Shown piece after piece: positions 60,481 to 64,000 of a stretch of 64,000 bases of DNA. Numbering within the stretch: position 1 is the first letter of the stretch; each line of letters opens with the position of its first letter. The DNA lies in contig NMRA01000082.1 in assembly GCA_002633005.1 (NCBI GenBank), positions 731,136 to 795,135 of the forward strand, in the 5' to 3' direction. Made by a program: the position numbers and the translations under genes. This DNA is from Phoronis australis (taxonomy: Eukaryota > Phoronida > Phoronidae). The notes under the pieces are model-generated. The model saw only the letters and a list, made by a program, of their open reading frames with translations, did no database searches and was not told the DNA's origin.

Positions 60481-60559
60481 ACATACTTTATCGGCTTTAT
60501 AGTAATGGTTTAGAAGCAATAATACATGTAAGTCATTATATAGATTCGTGATTTTATAG

Positions 60560-60755
60560 GTTGGCCGCCAGCAACCACACCTTGTTGACAAAGGACAACT
60601 AGTTACCTTGAAGCATGAAAATACAGAGACTGTAGCCTACATTCCAGTTAAGCCGGGCAAAGTGTATGAAGTCACAGTCTTCGCTGCTTACCACTTTGGT
60701 GGTACCAAATTGCAGCGCATAGCTGGCAAAGCATCAGAAACATTGACAATAAAAG
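60560..60755 (+). CDS. Gene B exon: FN3 domain, second half
   Basis: The exon lies between gattttatag and gtaaaa, 196 nt, phase 0 to 1. It reads VGRQQPHLVDKGQLVTL, then IPVKPGKVYEVTVFAAYHFG and GKASETLTIKG. YEVTVFA is the FN3 F strand. It needs a first half ending in phase 0; the exons at 52143 and 54164 end in phase 1 and cannot be joined to it directly. Confidence 0.75.
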
Positions 60756-61354
60756 GTAAAAGTTTTCATTTAGCCTCTGACTACGAGATTTTTATACCCC
60801 CCCCCCCACGACTAGCGACACCACCTTGCACATACATGACACACACATATCTTTCCACTATCTATTGTTTCAACATATCTTAATTATTCAAAATATCGTT
60901 CACGACAACAGCGCTGTTTTAATAAGCGATGTGATTTTTGCATTTTCGACCGAACGATAAACAATGAAATTCGTTTACTGAGTTCAACGTTTTTGAAGAG
61001 AGGCACATATGGCAATCGCTCCTATATTGGACTTGACAAAAATGTTTGACAATGCAGACAACACCACAACTGTGAATGCAACAATTCCGACGAGCTTAAG
61101 TAAACTGCCCAAGACCGCATCAATTTCAGCCAAGGTGGTTTATCTTTTTTAAAAGCAGCAAAATGATACATGTACGTTAACAAGGGTAACCCCGGTTTGA
61201 AATTCCATAATTTAATTGCCTGTAACGGCAATTGTCTTTCGAGCTTCTGTGATTCGCAAGTAGCAATAGATTAAGTATTGTTTTATTGGCTTGAGTTAGG
61301 AATTAACTTAGCAAGAACAATTCGTGTCTGTCTATTCTGATTTCTTGTTTTGAG

Positions 61355-61507
61355 GTGGAAAGGGTTGCACTCCGGGATTTTTTGGAATGGGTTGTAGTTA
61401 CAAATGTCACTGCAAAGGTGATGAGCCGTGCTCTGAAGTCAACGGAAAATGCCCTGGCGAGTGTGATACGTACTACACCATAGGCAATTACGGCGCATGT
61501 ACATCTC
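61355..61507 (+). CDS. Gene B exon: EGF-like repeat
   Basis: The exon lies between cttgttttgag and gtaagt, 153 nt, phase 1 to 1, 51 residues. It has GCTPGFFGMGC, KCHCKGDEPC and GKCPGEC, with an irregular end (NYGACTS). A GAG acceptor is unusual; the phase and domain support it. Confidence 0.75.
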
Positions 61508-61635
61508 GTAAGTATGTCGTTTCCATGACTAATGCCACGTCTTTAGCGAGCAGCTGGTTTATATCGTTATAGGTCTTTGACCAGTGCTATAAATCCGCCT
61601 TTTATAAATAAATAAGTTAGGATTAAGACCAATTT

Positions 61636-61680
61636 TGTAGGAGGTCAAAGTCAAGTAATAAAAGTATTCAAAATGGTTAT
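61636..61680 (+). repeat. Short direct repeat (partner at 63876-63920)
   Basis: taggaggtcaa(a/g)gtca(a/g)gtaataaaagtattcaaa is shared by the two sites, in introns after the exons at 61355 and 63513. It may mark duplicated intron sequence. Confidence 0.5.
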
Positions 61681-62085
61681 AATACTCAGGTTAATTAACA
61701 TACAATTCCTAGTTTTAAAAACTAAACGTTTCTTTTTGATACTTTCATTGCTCAGCAAGTTGATCTCACCTCGCACGTCATTTATGCGCATGGTATCCTT
61801 ATGACGTCTAAACAGTGCCACAGAAAAAGCACTACCTGTTAACAACTCAGCTAGCCAATCAAAAACGACGGTGTATTTTTCCCCTGAGGAAAATTAATTG
61901 ATACTTGCGTGTCTCCTTCACCCTAGCGGACATTTAGGGACCCAGCTAATTTTTGCAGGGTCTTTGCGTCTACGAATGACATGCTAGGGCATTGTTGACT
62001 ACTGTGCTTTCTAACCTTGCATCGTGGTCATGTTTAGCCGTGGGTGTCGCTGCATTCTCCCTATCCTGTATCTGCGTTATTTCAG

Positions 62086-62226
62086 ACAAAGGCTGCCCTG
62101 TCGGATGGTGGGGAGAAAAGTGTCGGAACAAGTGTAATTGTGAAAATGACGCCAATTGCGACAATACAGAATTCGGCGATTGTGCCAAATGCAAAAAGCG
62201 GTTTATTGGGATTGGTTGTAGTACAA
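62086..62226 (+). CDS. Gene B exon: EGF-like repeat
   Basis: The exon lies between cgttatttcag and gtgagt, 141 nt, phase 1 to 1, 47 residues. GCPVGWWGEKC, KCNCENDANC and CKKRFIGIGC give eight cysteines. Confidence 0.85.
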
Positions 62227-62519
62227 GTGAGTAATCGAAAATTCCGAGAAAACGTGCTGATTTGAAGATACCCAAACACGGTATGTACAACATGTGCTCA
62301 GAGTCAACACAAGCTCATTGTGTTCCATAAAATCATTCTTTGTAATATAAGTTTAGAATTTTCCATGCGTGCATGTTTAAATACACCAGAAGGTACTTTG
62401 TATGTGACGCTGAGTCAGCTTAATTAAACCGTGTCCAATTCTCTTAAAAATTCGGTGATATGCTTGTGTAAGGAGTAGGCGGGCCCTGTTTGTAATTTAA
62501 ATATATGGTATTCCATGGC

Positions 62520-62690
62520 CAAGGCGTTATCCCCCGTAATCATGAGCCTGGGTGGATTTCGGAGAATTATCATCCGAGTGGCGCAGTAGTTAGGTTGGCG
62601 ACTCAAAACCATTGGGAATCGGGTTCAAAACAGGCCACGGGTTTCCGCCAACATGTTATTTAACGCGTGTTGAATAACTAAATGTAGAAT
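62520..62690 (+). repeat. Diverged copy of the hairpin / tRNA-like repeat
   Basis: ggcgttatcccccgt and the ggattt..gagaattatc stretch match the left arm of the hairpin at 20420. They are followed by box A-like TGGCGCAGTAG (62579-62589) and a weakened box B (62622-62632). Here hairpin arm and tRNA-like part are directly adjacent. Confidence 0.5.
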
Positions 62691-63512
62691 TCAAAACGTT
62701 CAGTCTTCAAAGTTTATTCAAAATCGTACGGTCATACGGTCGTACAGTCTTACAAAAAGTACATTGGGTTTCCTAAAAGAAAATAAGAAACAAATGTAAG
62801 CGAAACAAACAAATAAATAATTTCCAAAACAAACCAACAAGTATCACTGTGAATAATAGCACCAAAACTAAAAGACGAAATAACTAGTTTCTAACTGCAA
62901 ACTCAAAATGAATTAGAGGTCAAACCGATGTCAAATGACCGCGTGGTCAAGTTCAGTGGAGAGAAACGCCAATATGCAAACATACAAAGCCTCGAAAACA
63001 AATAGAAAATAGCTCTGATATACTAAACATACTAAGCAAGTTTGAAGCAAACAACAAGCTATCAACCACGAATGGAATGAGGTTGAAAATAATAACTTTC
63101 AAGGAGTAAGCAAAAATACGTGGTTCATGTATTCAACAAACAACAAGAAGTGACAGGCAGCGTAACAAGCGGCGAACGTGAACACTATACAAAGCACTGA
63201 CTCGCCGCGCCCTCTATAGATATCTCTGAACTAAAACGCATTTGACATCCTACACTGAAGGTATTATTTAACTGCTGTATTGGCCAAGTTAGGCTGAAAA
63301 TGTGGTATAACACATTTTAATTTTACTGGCAAGTGCTTGAATGTTATCTTACATGTAGTTTCGGAGTGAGTTTTGAAAGAACCTTGCATTCACTCATTAG
63401 TTATCAATTTGACAATTCCTACAAACATAACAGTAGCTTGCTCCACCTTCTCCGGATGATTGGTTGAGGAAGATTTATGCAAATTATGGGCAAACATTTG
63501 ATTGTTTTACAG

Positions 63513-63653
63513 AGACTCCGTGCAAAGAGCCGAAGGTTTATGGACCAGATTGCAATACACCATGCAACTGTTTAAACGATGCACCGTGCGACGACTATAC
63601 CGGGAAATGTGATCGGTGTCCTCCTGGATTCAGCGGAGAAAATTGTTCAATAA
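63513..63653 (+). CDS. Gene B exon: EGF-like repeat, paralog of gene A exon at 1787
   Basis: The exon lies between ttgttttacag and gtaagc, 141 nt, phase 1 to 1. PKVYGPDC, CNCLNDAPCDDYTGKC and PPGFSGENCSI are almost the same as in exon 1787. It is the last gene B exon in the window; the open phase-1 donor shows that the gene continues. Confidence 0.88.
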
Positions 63654-64000
63654 GTAAGCAATATAATGATACATGCATGGCAGGTAGACAAATATCATGG
63701 TGTCATACAGCCTTGCAGTCATCTCCTCGACGATATCGACTGTTCGAGGCTGTTCCGTGGCAGGGATTACATGTATGTACACACTGAAGAACAACATCAG
63801 GAAAGCAAGAGAAACAACAGGTGGTTGCAGTATCCACTGTTTCCCTATGGTATTCTAGTTGGCCGTCAGAGGCCAGTAGTGTAGGAGGTCAAGGTCAGGT
63901 AATAAAAGTATTCAAACTGATTGCCCCTCAGTTCAGTAATATTTCCCGTAATTTTCCTCAAATATTAACGTACATGTACAACGTTTGGCGACGATCAAAT
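63654..64000 (+). other. Intron running off the window
   Basis: No exon seen. It contains the short repeat shared with 61636 and a tacgtacatgtaca palindrome near the end. Confidence 0.5.

Larger units (their letters stand above)
56009..60559 (+). other. Intron filled with mobile elements
   Basis: Holds a CA microsatellite, LINE-like sequence on both sides of a Kolobok-like element, and no recognised exon. A first-half FN3 exon ending in phase 0 is expected between 52733 and 60560 but was not found. Confidence 0.5.
31624..63653 (+). other. Gene B, 5' part: Ig/FN3/TSP1/EGF multidomain receptor (gene span)
   Basis: The exons listed separately give, in order: signal peptide, one 8-Cys EGF-like repeat, one Ig domain over three exons, an 18-nt linker, a second EGF-like module, one FN3 over two exons, a TSP1-like module, a second FN3, the second half of another FN3, then three EGF-like repeats and onward out of the window. 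Phases are compatible except before the exon at 60560, where a first-half FN3 exon ending in phase 0 is missing. The last exon matches the first visible exon of gene A. By architecture this is a secreted or type I surface protein. The presence of a gene A-like membrane anchor downstream is inference. Confidence 0.7.

Noticed and set aside
394-62632. Functional tRNA genes at 394, 14554, 21133 and 62579
   Set aside because: Box A and B are recognisable but acceptor stems do not pair and the copies lie in larger dispersed repeats.

Overview
The window is eukaryotic, animal-type DNA: short coding exons with GT-AG introns, large AT-rich introns, a poly(A) signal, tRNA-derived repeats, DNA transposons, Penelope-like and LINE debris, satellite DNA and microsatellites. 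The exons encode secreted or membrane proteins rich in 8-cysteine EGF/laminin-type repeats plus Ig, FN3 and TSP1-like modules. Apparent few-percent divergence between two allelic-looking copies, and frequent TACATGTACA-type palindromes, suit a highly heterozygous marine invertebrate. I cannot fix the phylum from sequence alone.

Gene A (+ strand, 3' part, exons from 1787 to 16300) encodes a type I membrane receptor whose visible ectodomain is almost only EGF-like repeats. Two giant exons (7061-8314 and 9223-10662) carry about 13 and 15 repeats without introns. A 39-nt stem exon and a terminal exon follow; the latter has one transmembrane helix and a short kinase-less tail containing a YxN motif. 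A poly(A) signal lies at 16498. Every internal exon starts and ends in phase 1. Inside gene A, one block (about 3105-5840) is a shortened duplicate of another (about 5880-12790). In the short copy one EGF exon (4455) is truncated by the deletion joint and has lost its phase-1 donor. A decayed copy of the terminal exon lies at 18881-19516.

The intergenic zone (16.5-31.6 kb) contains two copies of a 0.74-kb repeat with a tRNA-like part, a 160-bp hairpin, and a 6.7-kb satellite array of about 670-bp monomers that switches orientation at about 23950.

Gene B (+ strand, 5' part, from 31624 past the window end) starts with a signal-peptide exon. It then encodes an EGF-like repeat, one Ig domain split over three exons, an 18-nt Gly-rich microexon, a second EGF-like module, an FN3 domain split over two exons, a four-cysteine TSP1-like module, further FN3 halves and at least three EGF-like repeats. 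Its last visible exon (63513) is a close paralog of the first visible exon of gene A (1787). I therefore read A and B as tandem paralogs, with A's 5' half upstream of the window and B's 3' half downstream. The family resembles SREC/MEGF-type scavenger receptors and the ectodomain of Tie-like receptors, without a kinase in the one tail that is visible.

Gene B introns hold most of the mobile DNA. There are two opposite-facing 1.7-kb TTAA-flanked elements with THAP-domain remnants (Kolobok-like), one of which sits inside LINE-like sequence. There is also a back-to-back pair of Penelope-like elements. A 2-kb tandem duplication (51982-54001 and 54003-56008), bounded by single-N gaps, looks like an assembly artefact that doubles one FN3 domain.
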